From contig OX375873.1 in NCBI GenBank assembly GCA_947359465.1, positions 61,413,573 to 61,477,572 on the forward strand: a stretch of DNA of 64,000 nucleotides. The letters run 5' to 3'. Below, in pieces: positions 45,123 through 55,673 of the stretch; within the stretch, counting starts at the first letter, position 1, and each line of letters opens with the position of its first letter. Position numbers and translations under genes: made by a program. The notes below the pieces were generated by a model. The model did not search any database. It saw nothing but the letters and a program-made list of their open reading frames with translations, and was not told the DNA's origin. Source of the DNA: Metellina segmentata (lineage: Eukaryota; Arthropoda; Arachnida; Araneae; Tetragnathidae).

Positions 45123-45465
45123 GTGCATAACGATTTATTGAAGAGAAATAGGAAGAAAAGTTCACAAAAAAGGCGACATTGGGTGACACCCGTGATGGAA
45201 AGTCGAGAAGCATGTGGCGGGATTCGTCTTATAAAGGATTTATTTGCTGGTGGACAGTTCAGAAATTTTTGTCGAATGTCAATGGAAGACTTTGAATATC
45301 TACTTGCTTTGACTGAACCGGAAATAAGGAAGAAGGGCATTAATTAAAGAAGTGCTATACCTGCAAGAGAAAGGTTGGTAATAACTTTACGCTTCTTGGC
45401 AACTGGAGATTCCTTCACGAGTTTGATATTCCTCTTCAAAGTTTCTATACATACGTACTTGCAAA
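45123..45465 (+). pseudogene. PIF/Harbinger transposase N-terminus, right arm
   Basis: The ATG at 45123 encodes the same about 74-residue start as the left arm, with substitutions such as VTPVMES and IRLIKDLF. It ends at TAA (45345-45347). The frame continues [20 protein letters not shown] and [13 protein letters not shown] before ending near the SINE junction. The identical stop in both arms shows it arose before the arms separated. The catalytic domain is absent. Confidence 0.8.
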
Positions 45466-45474
45466 ATTATTATT

Positions 45475-45810
45475 AAAGGTAATTGGTAGTTTTTAATTAA
45501 CGTCGTACTAGAGCAACACAACGGGCTATTGACGACGGTCCGAGATCAATCCCTTAAGGGAAAGATTCGAGGACAACACGTCGTAATTTTTGAACAACTG
45601 TCAGATGACGAAGCAACAACTGAGCTAACACCCCACTCTCCAAATGTCCACAACAACCCAACGTGAGGACTCTCGGCCACTACAGATTTAAGGTGCACCA
45701 GCCGACTCTACACCATACGCTTACAAACATCCTTGCCCGGACCCGGATTTGAACCAGGAACCTTCCTATCTAGAGGCTAACACCTTTACCACCATACCGG
45801 TTGGTCGGCA
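45475..45810 (-). repeat. tRNA-derived SINE in the right arm
   Basis: Mirror copy of 41969-42305. The head is at 45810 with B box GGTTCAAATCC, and the flanking CAAAATTATTATT (45462-45474) recurs next to the head. Confidence 0.9.
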
Positions 45811-47179
45811 AAAAATTATTATTATTAAGCAGATTATTTCAATTAACAAGATAAAAATTTCTTACTGAATATTTCACTCATAATATGTTACATAATATCG
45901 AATGTTTCATTCAATTTGGCCTGTTTCGACAAAACTTATTCATATTGCCAGTGTGACAATTTAAAATTTTCTTCAATTGCAAAAAAGTTGAAATACATTT
46001 TAACTAGCCTTTCTTCTTTATCTTAAATTTAGAAGTTCAAGAAATTTAGAAGAAGTTTAAATTGCAAAGTTCCCCAATACCACTCTTCGTCTAAATACAC
46101 ATGGATGGACACATCAATTTTGACATTAATATGGGCATGTTACATTTTCACAATTAAGTTTTAAACGTCTACGATATATGGCAAAACACAATGTTTACAA
46201 ATGTACTACTTAAATAATAGTTTCAAATATATTAAGTAGAGCTTAACTTTTAACTTGCAAGAAATAATGTAGAACTGTTAAATCTAAAAACAACAAACTC
46301 GAACTGTTAAAAAGCGGTACAACTGTCAGTGAAACTGAACTAGATGAGAACACTTCACAAACTACGGACTAACGTACTTAAAGTAATGGGGGACAGGTTT
46401 GGATAATCAACGGATAATTACAATATATTTGTGAGGATAAATGATTTGAGGTTCCTATTATGTTTTCGGTGCTGATGAAGTCCGAATTAGTTGATTAACT
46501 TCAATGACTATAATGGTGTATACTTGGTCTTCAAATATAATAATCATTTGTACACCTTTTAAATAGAATTCTCCTTTACAATCTATTTATTAATGAGTAA
46601 CATATTTGCACCTGTGTGGTTGTTTAGTCATACGGCCATTAAAACAGTTGAAATCTTTGAACTGGAAAACGAAACGATACCTTCCCGATTCAAATAATTA
46701 GGTTCATCAGGTATTGCGCGCCCCTAATCACTGGATGGGCTTGAGGGGCATTTCCTCTTGAAAATGTTCTTTCTCTATTCAAGATAGCATGTGAGATTTC
46801 CTGTATCATTTATACTGATGACATTAAAAAATCCATGTACACCCATCATACTGTTTAAGAACGGTCTGAATCAATTATCACTTTAAAATCTGAAGAAAAA
46901 TAAGTATTTCTATGTTCAGATCCCCGATCCCCGACCCATTTCTTAACGATGACCCCGGTGATTGATTGAACGTCGAGCAAGGGAACTAAAAAACGCCGTC
47001 CAAATAGAGCGAGCACAAGCACTTGCTTTCCTTTGATGTACCGACAAGAAGCGGATCATTTTGCTCGTGCTCAAACTGTTCATTCACCGTCTACACTGAA
47101 CGAGATGCCAATCAAACCTGTCTCCGGAGTTAATCAATCATCCATGTTTTGCTCTGCTTCTCCGGTGTGGACGCGGCTT

Positions 47180-47440
47180 ATGTACATGGATCTCTTTTCG
47201 TTGATAACTTTCAAACAGGTGTCAACATGTCTTTCATTGAAAGACAAGTGCAAATTTCTCTAAAGACTATCACAACAGGCGGGTAAGAAAACGGTTTCAT
47301 CTTTTCTCTTCAAAAAACCAAACTGTTCATTTTGGCAGACGACTTGATCTTCATCCGGGCCCAGGAATTTTAAGGAATGAAACCACCATACATGTAGTAC
47401 CAACAGCCAAATAATGAACCTTTACCGTGTAGGGACATAA
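47180..47440 (+). pseudogene. LINE reverse transcriptase, continuation after the insertion
   Basis: The frame reads MYMDLFS-like text; a neighbouring frame gives GSLFVDNFQTGVNMSFIERQ, then VQISLKTI and ENGFIFSLQKTK. This is the [YF]xDD-type active-site region and the following 'thumb' entry of an I-like LINE. In an intact LINE it directly follows the VPQGS block now at about 44832. The first aspartate pair reads VDN here. Coding fades by about 47440. Confidence 0.7.
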
Positions 47441-48180
47441 TTATATCTATTTTAGATAATTTTAGCAAATATCCCAAAAAAAGAATGTAATCTCCACTGG
47501 TCTACTTGCAACCAATTTCATTTTCATAGACGACTGTATCCTACTTTCAATACTGCTTTTACGGATTGATCTAAATCTTTAAAGTGCTTGTTTACTATTT
47601 TATCTCAGTCAAATTTTTATTTCTATTAGATTTACCGATAAAAAATCATAATAAAAATTTAATTACCGATATTTTGGAGCAGCTTGGCTAAATCTGGCCT
47701 TGGGCTATAAAAATTCAATCAATCTGACAGTTGACAAGTGAAATCACATATGACGGAGAGTGTTTGTGTTTCTATGGCATAACAATAGCGTTCAATCCAT
47801 TCTGTTATTTAGTATGTCGTTCATATTTAAACTATCGGTGATTCGTGTGCGCGGTTGTTTGGGCCGTAGTGTGTGAAAATACGGTAGTATATCCTGTTAC
47901 ACTTTTTATTGTTAGTCCTAGTTCTTCCTGTATACATTTTGACAGAGGGGCACCAAGTCCTACTTTTGCCAAAAGCTACAGAACCATATCGCACCCCGGC
48001 AAAAAAAGTAACACTGGTCAGAAAATAAAAATTTTGATGTTATGTCATTGGAAAATATGTATGAGGTGCTCCAGCTTGTTATATTACTATTCTATAGAAT
48101 GTAATAGAAGTTACTACCATAAATACTTACCTAAAATTTAGAAGAAGCTTATACTATTTCAATATAAGTTTTATATAATC
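47441..48180. other. Intergenic sequence, nothing recognised
   Basis: AT-rich. An open frame around 47845-48141 has no family I recognise and no coding-like composition. Confidence 0.4.
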
Positions 48181-48927
48181 TTTTAACGCATTTGCCTCCC
48201 GTGTCTGACAAGGGCGAACGTTGCCGGCAAATTTGCACATGCCAATGTCTCACACGGGCGATTTTGTATCTCGCGTTATTTTATATCTAATGCCCGTCTG
48301 AGATCCGTTCTAGTAAAAATAGCTAGGCTAGATTATAATTAAACTTATTGACCATAGATGGCACCACTATGCAGCATTTTTCTTGTGTAAACCACGTGGT
48401 GCATTGTGATGATTAAAATGTTTTTGGGAATTCTTTATAATAAAGCAGTTGTTTAGTGTTGAAAAGGTGACATATCCATTTTTATTGCGTGAAATATCAT
48501 AAAAGTAAACAGTTTCCCATAGATTAATTTTTACTAAGTGTTTTTGTAACTTGTTTTGAGAAAGTTATCTGATAATGAGCGACTCTGACGATTTTGAATA
48601 TGCCAATTTGTCAGAAAATTTCAGCGATGGTATATCATACCAAACTGAATTTGTAGCTATTCTTATACTTGTAAATATAGCAATTTGGTTTAATTTGATT
48701 TTAATATTTTTAAATTGAAAATAAACACGTAATCAAATCGTTTACACTTAGTTTGTATAATAATTTTTTATATAACTTTTACCCCCCCCCCCAGCTTTCT
48801 AGTTACCCCCCACAATTGAAATTGCAAAAAATAACTTACACTATACCTATATATTCATTTTCTCTCTAAAAAAAACCTAAATTTTATTTTGCCAGTTTTT
48901 CCGAAAAAAACTCGTGTTTTAAGGGGT
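48181..48927 (+). mobile_element. Possible piggyBac-like relic
   Basis: TTTTAACGCATTTG (48181) precedes a GC-richer leader with inverted phrases CCCGTGTCTGACAAGGGCG and GTCTCACACGGGCG. An ATG at 48574 opens MSDSDDFEYANLSENFSDG, an acidic start of the kind common in piggyBac transposases. The right side reads AAAACTCGTGTTTTAAGGGG followed by TTAA (48924-48927). The left terminus does not match the right, and no transposase core is seen, so this is only a suggestion. Confidence 0.3.
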
Positions 48928-49271
48928 TAAGTTGATGTTTCTCAAATTCTGCAATTTTGAGTTGTGACACTTTTCTTGCCGGGTGCGATATCTACGGCAA
49001 CGCCGGCGCACATCACACACACAAAAGCTTATTACCTTTAGGGGCCATTTATATATATCGATATCAATTTTTTCTGATTTTAAGACCCCCTCCTTCTGAA
49101 ATATCAAATGATATCAAGGATCAAAATCCCTCTTCCCTTTCTTTTGAAATCGATATCATCCCCCAATGAAAGAGTTTCCCAGTTTTTCCCAAAGAGCGCT
49201 AGTTTTGAGTAAGTAATGAAATCATGTAGACATAACATCAGAAAGGATAAAACTTACTTTACTATAACGTA
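48928..49271. other. Intergenic sequence, nothing recognised
   Basis: Contains small ATCGATATCA repeats (49055-49160). No gene. Confidence 0.4.
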
Positions 49272-49395
49272 CTAGGGTGCCCGCCCCCTGCTCGCTGTCG
49301 CTCGCCAACCCACGGAGGATTGCTTCGCAATCCTCTTTATTTCTCTGCGCGAACCTATGCTCGCTTCGCTCGCATCAATGAAGACATGTGTCCTA
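49272..49395 (-). mobile_element. Helitron A 3'-end fragment, minus orientation
   Basis: Minus-strand text GGCGAGCGACAGCGAGCAGG, GGGCGGGCACC and CTAG|T (ending at 49272) is the Helitron A terminus. The rest of the element is not recognisable beyond about 49395. Confidence 0.7.
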
Positions 49396-49671
49396 GCTGA
49401 AGGAATTGTTTACAAAATATGATATTCCAAAAAAATGTTTTTCAAATCTAAATTTGCTGTATTACAGAAAACATATATACAGTACCTCTAAAATCAGAAT
49501 TCAAATGAAAACTTTGAGCAAATTTGGACTCGAAATGTGACCGCTGCATTGGAAATTGAATACCCAGCATGTTGTTTGTGTACATTTCCCCAGCTCTCGA
49601 ACCACCCACACTTTTCATTGCGTTTGTTGTTGAAAGTTGTAGTGCAAGCGTCTTGTTGAACTATAATTGCT

Positions 49672-49687
49672 GGCCCTGAAAAGGACC
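49672..49687 (-). other. Histone-mRNA-like 3' stem-loop
   Basis: On the minus strand GGTCCTTTTCAGGGCC folds as a 6-bp stem (one G-U pair) with a UUUC loop, the form of the histone mRNA processing signal. A second, half-matching CTTTTCAGGGCC lies 22 bases upstream. No histone coding sequence was found on either side, so it may be a relic or chance. Confidence 0.35.
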
Positions 49688-49689
49688 GT

Positions 49690-50093
49690 TTTAAAATGGC
49701 CCTGAAAAGATCATCCGTTTTCTTTGATTTCTATTAAAAACTGCAACAGCTCAACTAAAATTCATTTTTTTCAATAAAATTTCATCCGATAACGCTTATA
49801 AATTCAATTGATGCGCGAGGTCATGTGGTAAACAAACAATCGTACAATGTTGCCAAAACGCGTTAACTAATAACGTCTTTTTTGCGTGCCACGTAAGAGA
49901 ATTATATATATAGATTTACAACTCCAGAAAGTAGCTTATTTACATCAACAAGAATTTAACGTAATTCTACAGTCAGCGTGTCCGAAGCCTGCGAGGCAGA
50001 AAGCTAGAATGAATCTAAAATTCAAAACGAACGTTCCTTCTTTTATTAGTAATTTTTTGCATGTTCGTAGCTCACAAGAACTTTCACAGGCGC
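49690..50093. other. Intergenic sequence, nothing recognised
   Basis: AT-rich with an unremarkable open frame near 49886. No family recognised. Confidence 0.4.
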
Positions 50094-50970
50094 CTCAATC
50101 CCATGATAGTACTTTACGCAAGTCCAATTTGATTGGCTAATCGGATCACATGACCTAGATACGTAGTCATGAGAATTTTTCTGTTGGCGATTTATCTCTT
50201 CCTTTGTGCTTTCTTCTTTTCTTTTCAGATCCATGGCTATGGGTGGGTAGAGGTGGGAGCCGAAAATTGTATCCTTTTATAAAAAAGTTAATAATTATAT
50301 AAGTTAGTGTTTTATGTATGCTTTTTGTTACATCAGAATGGTCCTAAGCCAGCGGTGGATACAACACAATCATCCTAAAGCAAAGGGGACGGCAGAGGGG
50401 CGGAAAAATATCAGCTGGTAGTGAGTTCAGGAGTGGTTCTTAGATTATTTATGTAAAATCAACGGAAGTTTGGAAAAATATAAAAAGGGTTTTAAAAATT
50501 GGGAAAAGTAAATTAGAATGAAAAGGAATTCAATTGGAATTTTTTAAAAATAATTTGGAGGATCTAAAAACTTTTCCGCCAGCTGGGTTCGAACTGGGGT
50601 AGTCATCCTCCGCTGCCGACGCTAATCTGAATGTAGGTGACTTTAGCCGTTAGGCCATCGTTACTTCACGAAAAGAAGCTCTTTAAAGTATAAGTACCCT
50701 TTAATATAAGTTTGCAAGAAATACTACTAACAACAACTATACAACATATATATGAAAATGAGGAGCAAATCAGAGTCAACTTGTCGGACACTTACGCTGT
50801 ACGCTGAGGCGCTAGTGTATGTATTGTATTGTATTTCTACGAAACAACGCGCATATTCAAAATCAAATGGTTACTGCAACAATCAGATTGGCGAGATATC
50901 CAAGTGAAGCCAAGCCCGTGAAACTAGCCAATCAAATTGGACTTGCGTAAAGTACTATCATGGGATTGAG
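50094..50970. mobile_element. Element bounded by perfect 46-bp inverted repeats
   Basis: CTCAATCCCATGATAGTACT and the following bases at 50094-50139 are matched base for base, inverted, at 50925-50970. Weaker similarity extends outwards (GAACTTTCACAGG against GAAAGTTCAGAAG). The interior has no coding and includes a tRNA-like SINE head at 50580-50668. No clear target duplication was seen. Confidence 0.75.
50580..50668 (-). repeat. tRNA-like SINE head of a different family
   Basis: Minus strand: ACGATGGCCTAACGGCTAAAG (A-box-like), then AGTTCGAACCC (B box) and TGGCGGAAAAG. Spacing and boxes are tRNA-like. However, the arms do not pair well and the downstream runs on, so I call a SINE or tRNA pseudogene, not a tRNA gene. 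Confidence 0.6.
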
Positions 50971-51067
50971 CCGCTTCTGAACTTTCGAAGCTCCGATCGG
51001 AAAGCCAGAATACAAAATCAAGCAATCGATTTAATTCAGCAGTGGCCAGTCACCTAGGACTGTTAAT

Positions 51068-51305
51068 TTCCTCCCTCAAGATATTGCACCATTCCCTAAA
51101 GCGGCTCTTTTTAAAACCTCAGGAAGAAAGAAGCTTCACTACCGTATTCTAACAGACACGCCAGAAAAAATGGCTATTGAGGCAGAAAAGGAGAGGCTAG
51201 GGAAGAAAAGAAGGGTTTTTCTAAACAAAAAAAAGCAGTCCCAAGTCTACAGGAAGCAACCATTGCCATTAAAAAGTGATGGCTCAATGTGCCCTAAATG
51301 ATGGA
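51068..51305 (+). pseudogene. Pogo/Tigger-like transposase C-terminal fragment
   Basis: One open frame gives DIAPFPKAALFKTSGRKK, then YRILTDTPEKMAIEAEKERL and a basic tail (KKRRVFLNKKKQ) ending at TGA. The phrase IxPFPKA..RKxxxR...ILTDTP is typical of the last 60-70 residues of arthropod pogo-clade DDE proteins. The core is absent. Downstream AACGGGGTACTTTGATCCA could be part of its 3' terminus. Confidence 0.65.
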
Positions 51306-52029
51306 TCAACGTGACTAACGGGGTACTTTGATCCATTCTTATGGAACAATTAAATTTGCATTTTTGTCATTTTACTCTATCAAATACAAAAATTTAATCA
51401 TTAATTTTGTTTAGTATAGTCCCTATTAAATATTGTAGGTAGAAAATTTGTTTTATATGAATTATTTTAAGGTGTGTAAAGCCTAAAGTAAAAAACGGTT
51501 CAACTAGCCTCACTCTCCCCTACGTATTTTCCCTTTCTGACGTAGCTATAGGTGTTCCTGGTCCCTCACGACGATGTATAAATCTGTCCGTCGTCTCTCA
51601 AGTACGCAAAATTGTACTGGAGTTTCGCCCAACGCGTGAAGCAATATCACAATGCGACAAACAGCCATCTTTAAACAATATAGTTCTTCCTCTGAAATGT
51701 TGTCAACTGTTTATGTTTGATTTCGTGAGTATGTTTACGTTCTGCAGAGAAATGCCAATCGATTTCACCGACACATTGTTTGGGATTTGTTTTTGAGACC
51801 TTTAGAGACGCATTTCGTTCTGCATTGCATGAAAATCCAATCCTATTTGCCTCCTCAGCTGAGATTTTAATCATTTGCATTTGTTATGATAAACTATAAT
51901 CGTGTGCTAAAATTTCCGGGCAATCTCACGACTTTATGTTTTATTTTGAATAAACAACAGAACATTTTAGAGCTTTTATTATATCTCAAAATCACAAACT
52001 TCTTCGCTAATTATATTATCTCTATTTCC
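51306..52029. other. Upstream region of the sulfotransferase
   Basis: AT-rich. It presumably contains the end of a 5' UTR intron for the gene at 52040, since a splice acceptor precedes the ATG. I cannot identify the upstream exon or promoter with confidence. Confidence 0.4.
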
Positions 52030-52031
52030 AG
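52018..52031 (+). promoter_or_regulatory. Probable 3' splice acceptor before the sulfotransferase start codon
   Basis: ATCTCTATTTCCAG is a pyrimidine-rich tract ending in AG eight bases before the ATG. This implies a non-coding first exon further upstream and a coding region contained in one exon. Confidence 0.65.
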
Positions 52032-52039
52032 GAATCGAC

Positions 52040-52987
52040 ATGGCCAAAATACCTAAATACATTGATGTTGATGGATTTCGACTTCCCCCTACTTTCGAAC
52101 CAGAATTATTTCGCTCCGCAGTCAAATTCAAACCTGGAAAAGGGGACGTAATTGTTGCAACCTACCCGAAATGCGGTACCACGTGGGCACAGCAAATAAC
52201 TTTACTTATCATGAGGAAAGGGCAGCCGCCCTTGACCTCCCAGGAATATTTCGCTTTACTCCCATTCTTAGAGATGACGGAATTGGAAAAAATATCACAA
52301 ATGGCAGAGCCACGGTGCATCAAGACACACTTGCCTTTCGACCGTATCACTTTCTCAAAAGAAGCGAAATACATTTACGTCGCAAGACAACCAGCAGATT
52401 GCATTGTGTCCTTTTATCACCACACCAGGTACTTCCCAGTATATTTCTTCTCAGACGGCACATTTGACGAATTTTTCGAAGTCTTCATCGAAGGCCAAGT
52501 GGACTTCAACGACTATTTTGATCATCTTCTGTCCTGGTATGAGCACAGAAACGAACCGAACGTATTCTTCACCACTTTTGAAAGCATCAAGGCCGACCAT
52601 CGAGGAGCTGTGCTGAAGATCGCGCGCTTTCTTGGAGAAGACTACTACCAATGTCTCATTGACAATGACGAAGAGGTTTTGAAAAAAGTTCTGCATTACA
52701 GTAGCTTCGAATATATGAAATCAACGATCAACTCCTTCTGGGACGAAGGGTTTGTCAACTCACCATCTGAAGAATTCCAACAACAAAGTGCTGTGGCTAA
52801 GAACTTTGCTGCAGTCTTACACGATGCGAAGCAAAACGGTCACGCATCCACCGGGGAGTTCTTACGGAAAGGAGAAGTGGGTGACGGGAAAATTGTTCTA
52901 TCGGAAGACCAGATTGATCGATTGAAAGCCCGCATTTTACAAAAAACTTCCCATTCTGATGTCATGGATTTATGGAAGAACAAGTAA
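52040..52987 (+). CDS. Cytosolic sulfotransferase (SULT family), intact
   Basis: 315 residues, typical for cytosolic sulfotransferases, which transfer sulfate from PAPS to hydroxyl or amine groups of small molecules such as steroids, amines and xenobiotics. The 5'-phosphosulfate loop is VATYPKCGTTWAQQI (residues about 45-60). The catalytic histidine is in IKTHLPF. The 3'-phosphate motif is YVARQPADCIVSFYHH, with Arg and Ser kept but Gln replacing the usual Asn. The late PAPS motif reads RKGEVGDGK, keeping GxxGxxK but lacking the common Trp after GD. No signal peptide or membrane helix. The start is chosen for its ATG in GACATGG context and an N-terminus that fits chelicerate homologues. It is flanked by transposon debris with no other host gene nearby. 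Substrate cannot be predicted. Confidence 0.93.
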   Translation: MAKIPKYIDVDGFRLPPTFEPELFRSAVKFKPGKGDVIVATYPKCGTTWAQQITLLIMRKGQPPLTSQEYFALLPFLEMTELEKISQMAEPRCIKTHLPFDRITFSKEAKYIYVARQPADCIVSFYHHTRYFPVYFFSDGTFDEFFEVFIEGQVDFNDYFDHLLSWYEHRNEPNVFFTTFESIKADHRGAVLKIARFLGEDYYQCLIDNDEEVLKKVLHYSSFEYMKSTINSFWDEGFVNSPSEEFQQQSAVAKNFAAVLHDAKQNGHASTGEFLRKGEVGDGKIVLSEDQIDRLKARILQKTSHSDVMDLWKNK

Positions 52988-53754
52988 TTTCATATTTCTG
53001 GTAAATTTCAACGAGTGGCAAGGAGCAATGTCTACTCAAAAATGAAATCAGTGACTCTTACTATACCATAAGTATTTTTTTAATAGTTTTCAATATAATT
53101 ATGAAGTAAATTATTCCACTCTAACAAATCGGAAACCTTTCCGTTCCGTATTGGAAAGAAAGTAACTCAGATTTAATAGCATTGAAATGTGTGGGTTGTT
53201 TGAAAAATATAGAAGTAGAAATAACAAAGTACTCAGTTATCGGAAGTAAACGTTAAAAGTATCAACACCAAGTAATATTGTATGTGGATGTCCTTACTTG
53301 TTGCTCTTAATTGCATTTATGCGTTTATTTAGTGTACAAATGTCTGAATTTGCAGATAAATCAGCACTAATAATCAGTAATGGGATTCATTGACCTGAAT
53401 TATTTTTCTGTATATCTTTTCCTGGAGTAAATTTATTTTTTTGACTCTACTTCTCAATTATTAGATTCTGTAGTGTTGAATTCTTTCTCGCTGGTATATT
53501 TCATGAAGCCTAAAATTCAAGATGCCATACCCAGAATTCGTGCAATCAATTTTGCTTTGCCAATACAATCTGATTTAAAACGAAACGAAATATATATTTG
53601 CTGAAAAAGAAAAATATTTTAACGGAGCAGTTTGATTACTTGAAACTTGGACCTCAAACCATTAAAAAAACAATCTGACAATATATATATTTCTTTACTT
53701 TCATAAAACTCATTAACCTATGCAAGTAAGTTTCATGTATTAAAAATTTCCGAA

Positions 53755-53760
53755 AATAAA
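53755..53760 (+). terminator. Candidate polyadenylation signal
   Basis: AATAAA about 770 bases after the stop codon, followed by T-rich sequence. It is the first canonical hexamer I see on this strand after the gene. Confidence 0.4.
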
Positions 53761-53846
53761 ATATTCTGGATCATATTCTTTTATTGTTTTAAAATAAAAT
53801 TATATTACTGAAAATTAATTGTATCAGTATTTTATTTGTTTTGTAG

Positions 53847-53892
53847 GTTTCATGCAACTTAAGCATAAAAGATTTGCTAAGTTGCATGAAAC
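53847..53892. repeat. Perfect hairpin, 15-bp arms
   Basis: GTTTCATGCAACTTA, a 16-base loop, then TAAGTTGCATGAAAC. Function unknown. It could be a small foldback or a structured element in a long 3' UTR. Confidence 0.8.
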
Positions 53893-54590
53893 TTGTAAAT
53901 CTAATGAAGTAAAACTTAAAATGTCTCTTAATAAATTTAAAAAAATCCTCAAATGTATTTCTTGTTTAAAAAATTATAAATAAAATAAACTCGAACTTAG
54001 AAAATTCATGAGACAGAATTTGGTCTTTTCTTTAGAAAATGTTCTATAAACATTCGGAAAAATCAATCCAGAATGAACGACAGTTGAATTTTTTTTACTT
54101 TACGTAATCTGTCAATTCTTGTCGTGTGTTACAAACCGTGATCCAAAATTAAATTTAACTTTCTTTAAAAAAAAAAAAAAAAAAAAAAAACAGAAAACGG
54201 GATACAATGACCCGAAACAAAAATGCTCCAATACGTCAAAAAATACACTAAGTAACAAAATTCTGAAAGTGAAAATGCCCCAGAATGTAAAGAAATGCAA
54301 ATTTCATCAAAGCCCACTTCCTACTTATAAGGATAGTTATATCCACGATCAGATCCCCTGTGTTTGTTTTCCTCTATCGTTATAAAACTAAAGGATTGTA
54401 GTTAAAAGTTTTTTTTAAGTGCTAGGGGGCTCCGCCCCGTGCTCGCTAACACTCGCCAACCAACGGTTATAGCTTCGCAAACCAACACTACTTTCGCAAG
54501 CGTCCTGGGGAGGGTTAGGTGTGAATGTGTTTTAGCTTCGCAAACCAACACACGAAATAAAGGCTTGCTTGCTGCACAATTTTAAAGTAT

Positions 54591-54911
54591 AAGGAATCTG
54601 TCCCACCACAACCCAACATGACACGGCATGTTACCTTATTATTATCCTGAAAGAGAACATAGATTATTCAAGGAATAAGTCCCACCACCATCCAACATGA
54701 CACAGGCATGTCGCCTCATTCCTTTCCTAAAAGATAAAAAGTTAATTATTTAAGGTATCAGTCCCACCACCACCCAACATGACACGGGCTAGTCGCCTTA
54801 TTATTATTGTGAAAGAGGAAATAAATAATTTTAGGAATCAGTCGCACCACCACCCGACATCACAAGGGCATGTCGCCTAATTTTTGTGTGAATGAGGGAA
54901 AAAAATGAAAT
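54591..54911. repeat. About 80-bp minisatellite, four units, in the Helitron 3' region
   Basis: Units start at 54591, 54670, 54752 and 54832 with AAGGAATCAGTCCCACCACC-like text, then CCAACATGACACGGGCATGT, CGCCTTATTATT and GAAAGAG. It lies between the helicase stop and the Helitron 3' end. Confidence 0.85.
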
Positions 54912-55673
54912 TAACAGGAACTGACGCTTGGATTACCCTGAGGAAGCAGTAACTGATCTTGAAGTTATAAGTTGTGAATTGCATAAATTTAATGCAGTAT
55001 TTCCTTATACACTATATTTTGTATCTTTTTCCATCTTAATGTCGATAGCGCAACATATAGTGGAAATATAGCTCATGTGGAAATATAGGACGTTCAATGT
55101 AAATACCTACACATCTGACCTTGTGACTTGTTGATTGTTAACGCAAACACAAGGCGAACCGGAAATTGTCTTCGGTACAAAACAAAGGGCAGCTGCGAAT
55201 GTCCACTTGAAGTGTTGAGCTGAATTCTAGGTATATCCACGATGTTTCCTTTTTTATTTCCAGTCCAGTGATGATCTTCACAGTTAAAACTCTGCTACCT
55301 ATTCGTTGCACCAAGAGACGCATTCCATTGCAGAGGCCATCAGCTATGCAGAGATTTCTAATCAGCATGACGATGCAGCCAACTTTTAACTTCAACTTAT
55401 GTGGTGGCATTCCAGTAGGCGTCAATGAATGCAGATACTTGTTAGCGTACCTAAGAGTGACTTCTTCTCTTGCATCACTTTTGTCGATTCCAATCAAAGT
55501 TGCCTTGTCGATTCTGTAGCTGGTTACTTCCTTACCGGGTATCCTGGACAAAATATTTTCATTTATTCGGTTGACTTCGTCATTCTGGGGAGACAGTATT
55601 GTTCTGGTGAGAAGGTCAATGGTAACATCTGTTACTAATCGACCATATCAGCATAAGCAAAATCTGAAGATTC

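Larger units (their letters stand above)
44889..47179 (-). mobile_element. Harbinger element, right arm of the large inverted repeat
   Basis: Outer and inner ends are AAGCCCCGTCCACACCGGAG and the inverse CTCCGGTGTGGACGCGGCTT. TA precedes and follows (44888-44889 and 47179-47180), compatible with a 2-bp TA duplication. It is inserted in a LINE whose coding continues on the far side. It is very similar along its length to the left arm, inverted, and includes the same SINE. Confidence 0.88.
52988..54421. other. 3' flank of the sulfotransferase
   Basis: The probable 3' UTR followed by AT-rich sequence. AATAAA candidates are at 53755-53760 and just after 53795. A perfect hairpin lies at 53847-53892 and a poly-A run at about 54167-54190. 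No other gene. Confidence 0.5.

Noticed and set aside
50580..50668. Functional tRNA gene
   Set aside because: Box A and B are tRNA-like but the acceptor and anticodon arms do not pair well and no terminator follows.
52171..52696. Alternative frames in the sulfotransferase
   Set aside because: Shadows of the SULT reading frame; they lack any family motif.
54591..54911. CRISPR-like array
   Set aside because: The four units are contiguous diverged tandem copies without spacers, in a eukaryotic Helitron.
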